64,000 nt of DNA. It comes from Typhlomys cinereus. Its lineage: Eukaryota; Chordata; Mammalia; Rodentia; Platacanthomyidae. Of the stretch, positions 23,755 to 34,899 are shown in pieces. The position numbers were made by a program, and so were the translations under genes. The notes beneath the pieces are model-generated. The model was given only the letters and a program-made list of their open reading frames with translations, did not search any database and was not told the DNA's origin. Every line of letters starts with the position of its first letter. Within the stretch, counting starts at the first letter, position 1. The stretch spans positions 323,339 to 387,338 of the forward strand of contig JALPQD010000396.1 of assembly GCA_023101885.1 (NCBI GenBank). Reading direction: 5' to 3'.

Positions 23755-24319
23755 AGTTTGTCATTCTGAAAACCTCAAGAAACCACATCACACATAGAGT
23801 CTCCTTCATAAACTTTGGAATTCATAATTGGAAGATTAGCTGTTACTTGTGAACAAGGTTAAGATAATTGTCACACCTTCCCCTACCCAAATATCATTGG
23901 TGCTTTGCTACAACTTGAAATTGCAGGTTTTCTCAATCCTAAAATTAAGTAGTTAATCAAATGTTTATTTTGCCATGTGGTATGACCCAATATTGCAACT
24001 AACATGCTCTCAGTTAATAGATATTTTAATGGAAACAGTAGAAGATCTTATTGTAATGTAGGCTTTCCATAAAAATGAAACCTGGGTCCATCTGAAAGTT
24101 GGTACAGTTTAACAAAGGAGGGACTTCACTTTTCTGCTATTTTTGACTTATAATCCTAACACGAACTTTCTACTTCCATGCTGATAGTTAAAAAACATTG
24201 TGAAAATCTTTAAAATAGGCATAGCTATTATCTATCTATAGCTATATTATCTATCAAGTCATCTACCTAGGAAAATGGAGGTATAAATTTTTTTAGCAAT
24301 AGGAATATATTTTCTGGCT

Positions 24320-24850
24320 TCAGGACTTAACAATTGTTTTAATGCTGTGGGGCAACAGTGCTATTTGTCAATATTAGCCTTATCCACAATCAAAAAGCAA
24401 ACTGTTCTAGCAGTGGCTTAAGGATGGAGGTAAGATGTTCTTTGATTAGCCCTGAAAAGAACCTTACCATGTACAAACAGAATCTTCATTCAGATTCATG
24501 TTCCAAGTGTCCTGTAGTCTAATGACACCTCATTGCTCCTCCTTCGCTTGTTTATGTGTGTTTTTCACTTATGGTCTCTTGTTCTACACTCCATTGGTGT
24601 TGCAAATTGACTTATTTTATGTATGCCTTCCTTTTGAGAAAGATGCATCAGTTCAGTTCTGGAGTCAGGTTTCTATCCTTGCCTGCAGGATTTACCTTCA
24701 GGCTGGATGTAGGTTAGAACTGAGGTCCACCAGAGCCTTTATTCTATGCAGCCCCGTCTCACCTCCCAGCATGCATCAAGTTCTTCATTGTTCTACTGTT
24801 TCCACAGCAAAATCCTGTTTTACCACAGGCAAGGAATTCTGCAGATAAAG
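24320..24850 (+). repeat. Block A, partial third copy (direct orientation)
   Basis: It matches 2425-2850 in the same orientation: 'gctgtggggcaacagtgctatttgtc', 'agcaaactgttctagcagtggcttaagg', then 'aggatttaccttcaggctggatg' and 'gaactgaggtccaccaga'. The region equivalent to 45-2420 is not seen upstream. Confidence 0.6.
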
Positions 24851-24934
24851 AGATGGCTCTATGATTTTTTAAACTTATTTACATTTTTATTAATAATTAT
24901 GATTTTCTGACTTTTAACTGAATCGCATGTTTTT

Positions 24935-25110
24935 GTAGTTTGTTTTTTCAATTCTTTTTTTCTATTATGTTTATTTTTCCCAATCAAACAAACTTAATAG
25001 GTACCCCAATCTCCTCCCTTCCTCCACCCCTCCCTAGTCCCTCTTGCACCCACTCCCCATTCCCCTTTCTTTCACCTCCCTCCCTCCCCTTTTATCCCAG
25101 TGCAGCATGT
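24935..25110 (-). mobile_element. L1 3' end stub, minus strand
   Basis: T-rich sequence is followed by 'caaacttaataggtacccc' and a long C-rich pyrimidine tract, that is the complement of the L1 'ttaagtttgt' terminus and polypurine tract. Only about 170 bp of the 3' UTR is present. It sits just after the block A copy. Confidence 0.75.
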
Positions 25111-25144
25111 GCCTTGCAAGCAAATGAATCAGGGTTAGGATCAC

Positions 25145-25435
25145 CATAACCCATGTAAGATGCAAGATAGCTGTGGTAGCACATCCGTAATTCCTGCTTT
25201 GGAAGACAGAGTCTGGGAATCTCTAGAAAAATCTAGGTAGGCTGACTAGTTCTTTCATAAAGTTTTGGGATTGATCAGAGACCTAGGCTGAAAGGAATAA
25301 TGTGGAGAAGTAATTGATGATGGTTCTGGATATCAATCTTGGACCTCCACATGCATGTTCATACACACCACTGCACATAGCCACACATGTTTAAACATGC
25401 ACACACATTCCTCATGCATACACAAGGACTAGACA
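25145..25435 (+). mobile_element. tRNA/B1 composite SINE (B4-like)
   Basis: The body reads 'gctgtggtagcacatccgtaattcctgctttggaagaca', followed by 'ctaggctgactag', 'tatcaatcttggacctccacatgcatg' and a CA-rich tail ('catgcacacacattcctc'). It matches the layout of 27140-27460. The tRNA head is missing or degraded. Confidence 0.6.
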
Positions 25436-26416
25436 ACATCCACTGAAATGGTGAGAGTTCAACTGAAATTAAAAGGTTCTTAGTTCTGTTGCTGAGTAAA
25501 ATATGCATTTTCTGGAAAGCATTGGGTTCTGTGTATTCTCAGAAGTCTATCAATAATACAAATTTGACATTGTTCTGCTTGATGAAAAATGGCATGCAAG
25601 CCATTTATTCACCCAGACCTTTAAAACCTTCAGGAAAACTCTCCCTGTCTCAGTCCCTCCTGTCACTCAGGCCTCCTGCATTGATGCTCTGTAGTCAAGT
25701 ATTCACATATCATCAAAGCCACCTGTTGGATTCCCCCTTGCTCAAGCTTCTCTGAAGGCTTTCAGGCTCTTCCTGTTTTCAATGCCTTTGTTTGATATCC
25801 TTGCTTCCAGTCTTTGACTCTGGTATACAAGAACCTGGACACATAAAGACCCCAGAGGGAAATCCTCAACACATCCTCCAACACAGCTTTGGGAGATATC
25901 TAAAGATCCAAAATGAAACACATTATTGTTCTTTCTAGAACTCTGACATACTCATTTACATTGTATCTTTTTGTGAAGAGTGGAGAATGGAATAGATACA
26001 ATATTATATTCCATGTATTTGAATGCATGGGGGAAATATTTTTTCTAATATTCCATAATTTCCTTGAGCAAATTCTTTTGGGACATTTTACCCCATTGGT
26101 TGTTATGATTCCAGTTTAGTAACCAAAGTAGTAAAATGTTTATATCTCAGTGGAAATCTATGTAATGTCTATGTCATATCTTTTTAGGTGCACATATCCA
26201 TGATCTACACACTTTTAATTTAGTTGGAGATTACCTAATATCAAAAATATTTTCCCCTTTCACAGATACCATTAGTCTGGGTTCTGAGTTTTGAACACAT
26301 CAGATAGGGCTCCTCCCTTAAGTTAGCCAGCTCTGCCTATCAATCAAGTGGCCAGGAGTTCACTCACAGTCCCAGGAAATCTATTTCACATGGAGGCATG
26401 TTAGGAAGACAATGCA
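25436..26416. other. Unannotated sequence
   Basis: No gene or clear repeat is recognised. The 88-codon (25489-25755) and 68-codon (25913-26119) frames have no motif, no clear splice framing and no second copy in the window. Confidence 0.4.
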
Positions 26417-26768
26417 ACGGTTATTCTTATCTGTTGTAAGAGAGCATCCCAAGTCAAATAACTTAAGGGATAAAGAGAGATTTATTCAGCTTATAGTTCC
26501 AGATGGTAGATACAGTCTTTCATGGTGGAGGTGGCGTGGTTGGCTGGCCAAAGCTGAAGGAAGCCTATGTCACTGCAAACATCTTGCAGGCAGAGAACTG
26601 TCAAACTGCTTGTTGCAAAAGCAGACTTTTTCTGGAGTTAAAATAGGACTAATCTACCTCAAGACCCACCCCTGTAACTACCTTCCTCCAGCAAAGTTCC
26701 ACCTCTCAAAGGAGCCTGGACCTTCCCAAACACATGAGACTATGGGGGACACATTTCAAACTATGACA
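26417..26768 (-). mobile_element. ORR1-like MaLR LTR, minus strand
   Basis: The reverse complement begins tgtcatagtttgaaatgtgt, then 'cccccatagtctcatgtgtttgggaagg', and ends with 'aataaatctctctttatcccttaagttatttg'. This is the standard layout of rodent ORR1 LTRs, with the polyadenylation signal near 26475. It is a solo LTR. The 125-codon plus-strand frame across it is a shadow. Confidence 0.85.
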
Positions 26769-27139
26769 AGAAATAAGGAGTCCCTTTAGGAGATCACTGG
26801 CCTCGTTTCCCCCAGAAAATACTTCCTCGGATTACTTCTCTGCAGAAGAAGCAAGAGCTATAGAACTTCAATCCTGTGTAGTTATTAGGTACAATATCCC
26901 TTTCCTTTTTCTAAGTATCTTTCTTATGCTTTCATTTCCAAAATATAAATATGATCTCTCTACTTATTCCCTCCCTCAAGAAAGCTGCTGAGATTCCCAG
27001 GTTGTATCAGGAGAAATAAATGTAGGCTTTAATTCAATCACCAATTCTTTCTTGCTTATGAATTATTTTCTGGTAAGGAAAATGAACTCATACACCTAAA
27101 CAGCAACAATTTTACTCATAGATTTTTTTATTTGAAGTG
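26769..27139. other. Unannotated sequence between LTR and SINE
   Basis: AT-rich single-copy-looking DNA. No gene, RNA or repeat is recognised. Confidence 0.4.
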
Positions 27140-27460
27140 GATTGTGGAAATGGCTCAGTCAATAAAGAGTTTGCTGTACAAGCATGAGGGTCTGTAATCA
27201 ATTCCTGTCATCCATATAAAAATCCAAGCATACGACATGAGTCTGTAATCACTGAAGTGGGAGGCTGGAACAGAAGGACCTCTGGGACTTACTGACCAGT
27301 TGATTTAGTGCACTGTGAGACCGTATCTCAAAAAAATAAAGTAGACACAGTAAGCAAGACACCTGATGCCAATCTTGGAACTCCACAAACATATATATGC
27401 ATGTGTAAATGTACAAGCATGCTCTCACAAACACAAATATGAATAAATTCAAATTTTGAA
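27140..27460 (+). mobile_element. tRNA-headed composite SINE (B4-like)
   Basis: A degenerate tRNA head ('ggaaatggctcagtcaataaag...ctgtacaagcatgagggtc') is followed by a B1-like middle ('ctgtaatcactgaagtgggaggctgg', 'gtgagaccgtatctcaaaaaaataaa') and the tail motif 'gacacctgatgccaatcttggaactcc', ending in 'catgtgtaaatgtac'. The layout is the same as 25145-25435. It is not a functional tRNA. Confidence 0.7.
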
Positions 27461-28940
27461 ATGATATTTTAAATTCTGACACAAATAATCAATGAATCAG
27501 TTAATCAGTCACATATTTACTATGATGTGTTATTAAATTATGAAATCCAAAAAGTTTTAAATTTATGTAATATACACAAACCTAGGCTTTCCCCTGGAAG
27601 AGATTTTCCCACTGAATTTTGTCCCTAAACCTCTTTCCTAGCTTCCTTCATTGGGTCCTTAGGCCTCAGGACACACCCTTGAGCTTGGTTATGAACTTCC
27701 AGCATCACCTGTTGGTATGTCTGTGCTGTCTGTTTTCTGCTTGCAGCATAGTCAGAAACTGCCGACCCAGGAGAAATAGTGATTCATTCAGTGCTGACTA
27801 TATTTTCAAATTCAGTGAAATTTTTGTGAAGGTGTGAGTAACATCAGAGAGTGATCCCTTAGTTAGGGTTCTTTCTGATTCAGACACAAAATGAAGAGGA
27901 GAATGTTCAGTGGGAATAAATTGTTCATTCCAGGGCTATCAACTTGCAACATAGGCAAAGGTCAACACCTTCCTCCTTTGGTCCACATTCAGTTGAAAGA
28001 AATGGATTGAAATGATAGTCATGTCTTTCATCCATTTAGCCAGACCATGAAGTACTGGAGTTCAATTCCAGGCCCCCATTTTAAAAAGAAACTGAAGCCT
28101 GAAAGCCAGCATATATTTGAAATCACAAAAATTACAAATTACAACAAAGTGGGGAAGAGGTTGTATGTTCCAGAAGTAAGAGAAAACAGATTAACAGAAT
28201 CAGCACACAGGTTTACATTTTCAGAAAGTGAGCTGCTGCTTGGGAACCCTTTGGCAGCAGATAAAGAAATTCAAATGACTCCAGATTACAATGGTATGGT
28301 CTGCTCTTGAAGACAGGGAAAGCAATAATTCCTCCAAGTCTCTTACTTTAGTGTTGTTGTGGAAAAGTTCTGTTTACCCCAGATGGAGAAACTGAGTCCA
28401 ATGGGGTGCAGAGCATGGGGAGGATTTATTGAAAAATGCATGCATGTGGACTAGCTTTGAAAAAGTTCCGTGAAGTCTAGCAATGTTTTTACATTACAGC
28501 CTACTGTATTAGAAAACTGAAAAACAAGGATGGGGAAGAGGTGTGCGAGATAACAGTTCACAGGCAGGTTTACACTTCCAAATTATTTACAGCTGAGGTC
28601 AGCGTGGTCACCATAGTTCCTAGAGCAGGCATCCCTCTTATCTCTTAACTTAGGTAATGGTTCCAGGGAAAGACCAAGACACCTGGTGCTTATCATTCTG
28701 AAGACTTTCAGAAGTGGAAGAGGAGGATTCCCCTTCACTGCTTCTGGCAAACAGCAGTTTTAACGCTTTTTCTGCTCCATTAGGAACTTCCATAATGTGG
28801 ATGGACTCATGATTTTGCTCAATGACTGTACTTGCAAAGGAAGTACTGGTGCTTGTTGTAGTCACTCTTGTTCCTGGCTAAAAATTCTGCAGGAAAATAG
28901 ACATTATCCCATCTATGTAGGTACCGAGCATATCAAATTA
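27461..28940. other. Mostly unannotated sequence
   Basis: No recognised repeat. It contains the minus-strand candidate frame at 28650-28865 (listed separately). The 72- and 87-codon plus-strand frames (27619-27837, 28047-28310) have no recognisable motif. Confidence 0.35.
28650..28865 (-). other. Unidentified Ser/Glu-rich minus-strand open segment
   Basis: The reading segment (no ATG; it opens after a stop a few codons upstream) is rich in Thr/Ser and then has IHIMEVPNGAEKALKLLF followed by an acidic-serine stretch (EGESSSSTSES) and a stop. Its composition is unlike the random AT-rich translations around it. An acceptor-like 'tattttcctgcag' lies just upstream on the minus strand, but the frame following it is not open. 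It could be the C-terminal end of a processed pseudogene or a decayed exon. I do not recognise it. Confidence 0.2.
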
Positions 28941-29601
28941 TGTGGAGATCCAACCAGCCAGCCTGAGCAGCACCCAGGCTACACCGGGCTAAGGTGGGCC
29001 ACTAGGCCACGCCCCAGGTCCCAGGTGAAGTGCACCACCATCGCCATCAGCCACTCTGCCCTTTCCACTGGCCCCAGATAATCGCAGTCCAAGGAGGACA
29101 CACTGCTCCTCAGAATTCACAGAGTCCTAAGAAAACCCAAGCAAAGTTCTAGGGGACAAAGGCCATACATCTGAAGTCCTCTACAATCATCTTATCACAT
29201 CGGAGAGATTCTTCACATCCAGCCCAAAGATAAGTAAACCCCCCTTTTTACTATCCTGCTCCTTCCTAGTATTAATCACTGTAGATTAACTTTCCATACA
29301 GCCACCCGCAAAACATATACAACTTCAGGGAATATACCACTCACCCTCATATGTCACCAAGGTATTTAATCATAAAAGTGTACCACCATACTAATATTCA
29401 CCCCCTGCCTACTAAACCTGACTTATTGATGTACTACTAACAGTCTAATAGCCTCATCTAGGAAATAAAAATAACAACAGATGAACATACCCAACTCCAA
29501 GGTAAACACTAGTAATAACTGCTCGGGAGTAGTAATACCAACTCAATCAGTTCAGTCAAAAACACACAGAAACCAGAAGGCCCAAGTCAAAGGGGAGATC
29601 C

Positions 29602-30640
29602 ATGAGAAACAAAACTCAAGAAGACAAATCTCCCACCAAAAGAATTAATCCCATAATGATAGATTCCAAACAGAACAAATTCACAGAAAATAGCCAAGAA
29701 AGTCAGGCCCAAGATAAAGACTTTCAAAGCATGATCATTACCATGATCAATACTATGAAAGAAGAAATCTGGGAGGAATTAAATAACCGCATCAACCACT
29801 AGGAACAGGAACACAACAAACACTTGGAGTAGTTGAGAAAAACAGTTCAAGAAACAAAAATAGGCACAAGGCAGTTAAAACAGTCTCAAGCAGAGTTTAA
29901 AATTGAACTCAAAGACAAGTTATCTTCAACCCAGAACTCAACAGAGAGTCTTATCAGCAGAATTAACAAAGCAGAAAATAGAGTTTCAGATCTTGAAGAT
30001 GAAGTGGAAGTATTAACCAGCTCAATGGAGGAGATTGTTAAAACCAAAAAGATACTTGAGAGAAATATTCAAGAAGCCTAATATGCGTATTCATGGAATA
30101 CCAGAGCAAGAATTCCAAAATACCACACTTGAGGAAATTTTTCAAATTATCATAAATGAAAACTTCCCTCATCTAAAGAATGAGATGCACATACACATAC
30201 AAGAGGCATTCCACACCCCAAACAGACATGACCAAAATAGAAAGTTTCCGCAGCAAATAATAGTCAAAACACTCCACATTCAAGACAAAGAACATGTGCT
30301 GAGAGCTTCAAGGGAAAAAACAAGTCACTTTTAAAAGTAAACCTATTAAAATAACAAATGACTTCTCAATGGAAACAGTAAAAGCAAGAAGAGCTATAGA
30401 GACATACTTCAAGAATTGAATGAGTAAAAATGTCAACCCAGGCTGATATATCTGGCAAAACTATCAGCCATGATCAAGGGAGAAAGAGAAGGTTTCCAGC
30501 ACAAATACAACTGGAAGGCTTATGTTTCTACCAAACAAGGCCTTCAAAAAATTGCCAGAAATGATACTCAAACTTGAAGGAAAAAAAAGCATATCCAGGA
30601 GGACAGAAGGGAAGTATAATACCACACAAAAACTAAAAGC
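29602..30640 (+). pseudogene. L1-E ORF1 remnant
   Basis: It reads MRNKTQEDKSPTKR and so on into the coiled-coil region. Stops replace residues near 29800 and 29830, then the frame is open again at 29833-30081 and 30035-30334, with the C-terminal RNA-binding part degraded after 30330. The protein family is the same as at 10151-11258. Confidence 0.82.
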
Positions 30641-31350
30641 CAAATAATACACTTACAAAAGGCTCTAAACACAAAAAAAAAGTTCAGAATTAAAAATAAT
30701 TTCTCCATTATAACATTAAATGTCTCTTAGAGGCAAGGGATTAACAGCCACAATAGTGTCTTATACTAAAGGGGAACATAAAAAAGACCTCTAGGCAATA
30801 CCACTGAGTCCTTACACCTCATCAGATAGGAGGACCCAGAGGGAAGTTTGACATACACTAAACAATGCTCCAGGAATAGCAGGGTCATAAGGCATTTCAA
30901 TCTTCAATTTCTTTAAGAATTGCCAGATGGCGAGAAGGGAACTCTCCTACATTACTGGTGGGAATGCAGGCTTATACAATCACTCTACTGAGCCGTCTGG
31001 TGATTCTTTAAAAAGTTAAAAATTGAAATGCCATAAGATTCTGCTATTCCACTTTTGGGAATATTCCCCCATACAACAAAAATCACCTCAATAGCACAAG
31101 CACGACCATGTTCATAGCAACACTGTTCACAATAGCAAAGTCATGGACTCACCCCAAATGTCCAACAGTTGATGAGTAGATATGGAAAATGTGGTACATT
31201 TATACAAATGGAATACTACTTAGCCATCAAAAATGATGGATTAATGCAATTTGCCTGGAAATGGATGGAATTAGAAAAAATTATATTGAGTGATGTATCC
31301 CAGACACAGAAAATTAAGTGCCATATGTACTCCCTAATAGGTGGATCCTA

Positions 31351-32350
31351 GTATCAAACCCACTTAGAGACACACTCAAAGATAAATCTCTGTAATAACT
31401 ACGGTAATTGCAAAGATTTTAAACAGGAGAGAAGGAAGGCCCCACCAGAAAAAAGGAGAGAGGGAATCATGCTACAGGAGAGATAATAGGTCTCCATAAA
31501 GGACTGCAAGTAAATAATGAGACATCTGGTTAAGCTCACAGACTTTCCTTCTTGCTCACTTGCAAATGATGGGATATGATCTTACCAGAAAGGGAGGGCA
31601 TAGTCTGGCAGATAGAAGGTAACCATTTTGCAAATGGTTGATTGACCCCTTTCTCACTGCAGTCTCTACTTTTATGACATCTACCTTTGAATATACGCTT
31701 ATAACAAGACTCGAATTTAACAGCTTTTTAATCTCTGGTCAGGGGGTGAAATCCAATATCCATCAGGATGGAGCCAAGGGCATTGCAGGAGCAGCAAAAC
31801 TGAAAAAAAATCAACAAACCATAATTCAGAACATCAGAGACTCTATATCAAACACCTGGAACTAAGCCAGCCTAATCTCTCCCCATCCTGAAGCTCAGGG
31901 AAATTTGCAGAAGAGGGGGTGGTAAGATTGTAAGAGGACAAGGGTGGGAGGAGTAATGATATGCAAGATACTCCACCTAAGTTAGGGCTGAAGCAATCAT
32001 AATAGGACTTCGCATGACCTGCGCAATGTCCAACACATTACTGACCCCACAAAGTGTAGCAAGGACTAAAGGCACTAGGATCCTTGGAGGCTAGGGATTG
32101 ACAGCCACAGTAGTGTTCCTATGCTTAAGGGAAACACAGGAAAGGTTTCTGGGAAATGCCGCTGGGTCCATGCACCTCATCGGAGAGGAGGACCTAGAGG
32201 AGAGTTTGGAATGTACATTAAAGGATGCTACGGGGATGGGGGAGGCACAGGGGGATGGGAAGGGAGAGGGAAGTGGAGGAGGGAGCAGGGGGGTATGGGG
32301 GTGGGGGAATGCAGGGACGGACGAGACGTGTACCTGTTAAGTTTGTATGA
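31351..32350 (+). repeat. L1 3' UTR, tandem unit 1
   Basis: It follows the ORF2 end ('MYSLIGGS' stop at 31349-31351) and runs to 'gtttgtatgagtgg' at about 32355. There is no A-tail at its end; it passes straight into unit 2. A polypurine tract lies at 32235-32310. Confidence 0.82.
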
Positions 32351-33300
32351 GTGGTAGAAACAAGGAGAGGACCATGTTACAGCAGAGAAAATAGACCACC
32401 ATCAAGGACTGCAAGTAAGTAAGGAGACATCTGGTTAAGTTCACAGGCTTTCCTTCCTGATCATTTGCAACTGATGGGGTATGATCTCATCAGAAGGGGA
32501 GGGCATATAGGCTGCCATATAGAAGGTAACCATTTTGCAAATGGGTGATTGACCCCTTTCTCACCGCAGTCTCCTACTTTTATTTTGTCTACCTTTGAGT
32601 ATACTCTTATAACAAGACTCGAATTTAACAGGTTTTTATCCCTGGCCAGGGGGTGACATCCAATACCCATTAGGATGGAGAAAAGGGCATTGCAGGAGCA
32701 GCAAAACTGAAAAAAAAATCAACAAACCATAATTCAGAACATCAGAGACTCTATATCAAACACCTGGAACTAAGCCAGCCTAATCTCTCCCCATCCTGAA
32801 GCTCAGGGAAATTTGCTGAAGAGGGGGTGGTAAGATTGTAAGAGCAAAAGGATGGGAAGAGTAATGATATGCAAGATACTCCACCTAAGTTGGGGCTGAA
32901 GCAATCATAATAGGACTTTGCATGACCTGCGCTATGTCCAACACATTATTGACCCCACAAAGTCTAGCATGGACTCAAGGCACTAGGATCCTTGGAGGCT
33001 AGGGACTGACAGTCACAGTAGTGTTCCTAAGGTTAAGGGGAACACAGGAAATGGTTCTGGGATATGCCCCTGGATCCCTGCACCTCATCGGAGAGGAGGA
33101 CCCAGAGGAGAGTTTGGAATGCACTATAAAGGATGCTCTGGATTAGCAGGGGGAGGCACTGGGGGATGGGACCGAAGGGGAGGGGGGAGCAGGAGGGTCG
33201 GGGGGAGGTGGAGGGAGGGAGGGGACTGGTGTGTACCTGTTAAGTTTGTATGAGCAGAAATAATAATAATAATAAAAAAGTAAAAGGTATATAAAATAAA
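32351..33300 (+). repeat. L1 3' UTR, tandem unit 2
   Basis: It starts at 'aacaaggagaggaccatgttacagcagag', equivalent to about 31440 in unit 1, and repeats the rest of the 3' UTR with few differences (for example 'aatctctccccatcctgaag' at 31873 and 32783). It ends with a polypurine tract and 'aataataataataaaaaag'. The high similarity of the two units points to a recent origin or sequence homogenisation. Confidence 0.82.
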
Positions 33301-33496
33301 AACTTCCAATGCATTTAAACAAAAAAAATCATACAATAGAAACAACATACCTTGCCATCAATGGAGAATATTAATATGGCATATCCTCACCCTTGGAAAA
33401 ACTTTAGGAATCAATATACATAATTGAATATATAATTTAACTGTTATAATTTTTATACTATTTTAATGTATACACTCCATACACATGCTCATTGTT

Positions 33497-33911
33497 GCAG
33501 TTCACCTGCATGGTTGCTGATAAATGACCATCAAAAGGCTTAAGGGAATAAGGGTTTATTCTCTCTTACAATTCCTGGTTACAGTTCTTAGTCCAGCTTG
33601 ATGGAAGAGCATGCACCAACACCAGGGCCGAGGGAACTGGCTACACCATCACCACATAACGGCTGAGAAATGGACAACCCTTACTTGCCAGACCAGCATG
33701 TATGGCCAAGTGGACAGAAGGATCCCAATTCTCTCAACCAGCTCTCCGTGATTTATTCCAGGGCCTAATCCCACCCACCATGGGCTGGACCTTCCCATCA
33801 GCTAGACAATCTCCTTCAGGTTCACTCTGGACTTAACTACTAATTCTCCACAAATGTGCCCAGAGCTCAAACACTCAGCTGTCAAGTTGACATACTGTGC
33901 CCAACTATGAC
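33497..33911 (-). mobile_element. MaLR-like LTR, minus strand
   Basis: It is close to 41735-42158 along its whole length ('catggttgctgataaatgacc', 'cagtccagcttga', 'gcatgcaccaacaccag', 'ccagaccagcatgt', 'cccaccatggg', 'ctcaacac..tcagg/ctgtcaagttgaca'). On the minus strand an AATAAA stands near its 3' end ('agaataaacccttattccc'). No internal sequence is attached. Confidence 0.75.
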
Positions 33912-34899
33912 ATTCATATCAGAAGTAAATCTAGAACAATGATGTTTCCTTAGTTACTGAGACAGTAACTTTCTTATTTCTAGTTTTTAATATATCTCCA
34001 TCTTTTCCCTATATTTACAAATAAACTTGATTTTAGTAGTCTGGTGCTGGGCATGACTTGGGGTAGTGGTCCAGCTGGACTGCACATTCTCTCAGTTTCT
34101 TCTCATGGTGAAGGCAGTTGTGGCAGTGGATTGATGGGTCTTTGAACCAGTTTTGGAGCTTCGTGTTCAAGAACAGAACCAGGCACTGTTCTGAGCTAAG
34201 CCCTACGAACAGTCAGTTCCCCTTCCCTTGCGCCAAACCTGAGTTCCTACCATTGAGGTCTTAAGAGCAAAAATGAGTCCCTTATGCTCCTTTTCACACT
34301 GCTTTCACAGCAACAGTACTGCCCTGCAGATCTGCGGCCTCAGCACACAGTTGACACATGTTCAGTGGTCTGTTTCCACTTGCTTGTCTTTGCCATGTTA
34401 ATATGCCAGCTGTTCAGTTTCACTCCAAATTTTCTTAAAAATCACTCATTCTTCTTTGAATATATTTATTGTAAAACCGTACCATATGAGATGAAGGGGA
34501 CATGTGATCCAAATTTAATTCATAGTGTGTAAATGCAGATAGTGAAATCAGAAGGATATGTCCTGAATTCCCCCATGTGCCCTCACTAGATTTTCTGCAT
34601 TGCTGGTGATGCTGCAATAATGCATTGGGAACTATTACATTATGTCCTGGATATTTCTTGCAAAGGAGTTTTGCAGTATCTACAGTCTCTGCTCAGTATT
34701 CTGTTGGTATCATCCCCCTCACCAGGATATGATACCCAAAATATCTGCAGATGTTATAAAATGTCCACTGAGGGTTCAGAATCATTGATCAATGAGAATC
34801 ACAGCCAGGAAGCAAGGTGGAATTCACAAACGATTGAAGGATGTTTGATGCCATATATGGTGACATGGATGTGAAGATCCCAATGAGTATGAACTAATA
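33912..34899. other. Unannotated sequence
   Basis: No gene or clear repeat is seen. Short frames at 34284-34532 and 34620-34874 have no motif. Confidence 0.4.

Larger units (their letters stand above)
28945..33300 (+). mobile_element. L1-E, rearranged LINE-1 mosaic with two tandem 3' UTRs
   Basis: Pieces in order: 5' UTR and broken ORF1 (28945-30700), the first bases of ORF2 up to about 30724, a 3' UTR fragment (30725-30880), a short inverted ORF2 piece (about 30881-30930), the ORF2 C-terminus (30931-31350), a full 3' UTR (31351-32350), and a second 3' UTR (32351-33300) with polypurine tract and A-rich tail. Almost all of ORF2 is missing. It is a product of deletion, inversion and recombination between L1 copies. 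Confidence 0.85.

Noticed and set aside
26412..26789. 125-codon plus-strand open frame
   Set aside because: It is the antisense of an ORR1 LTR.
27140..27230. tRNA gene in the SINE heads (also at 50145, 55881 and 1086)
   Set aside because: Only degenerate A and B boxes are present, without a foldable cloverleaf; these are SINE promoters.
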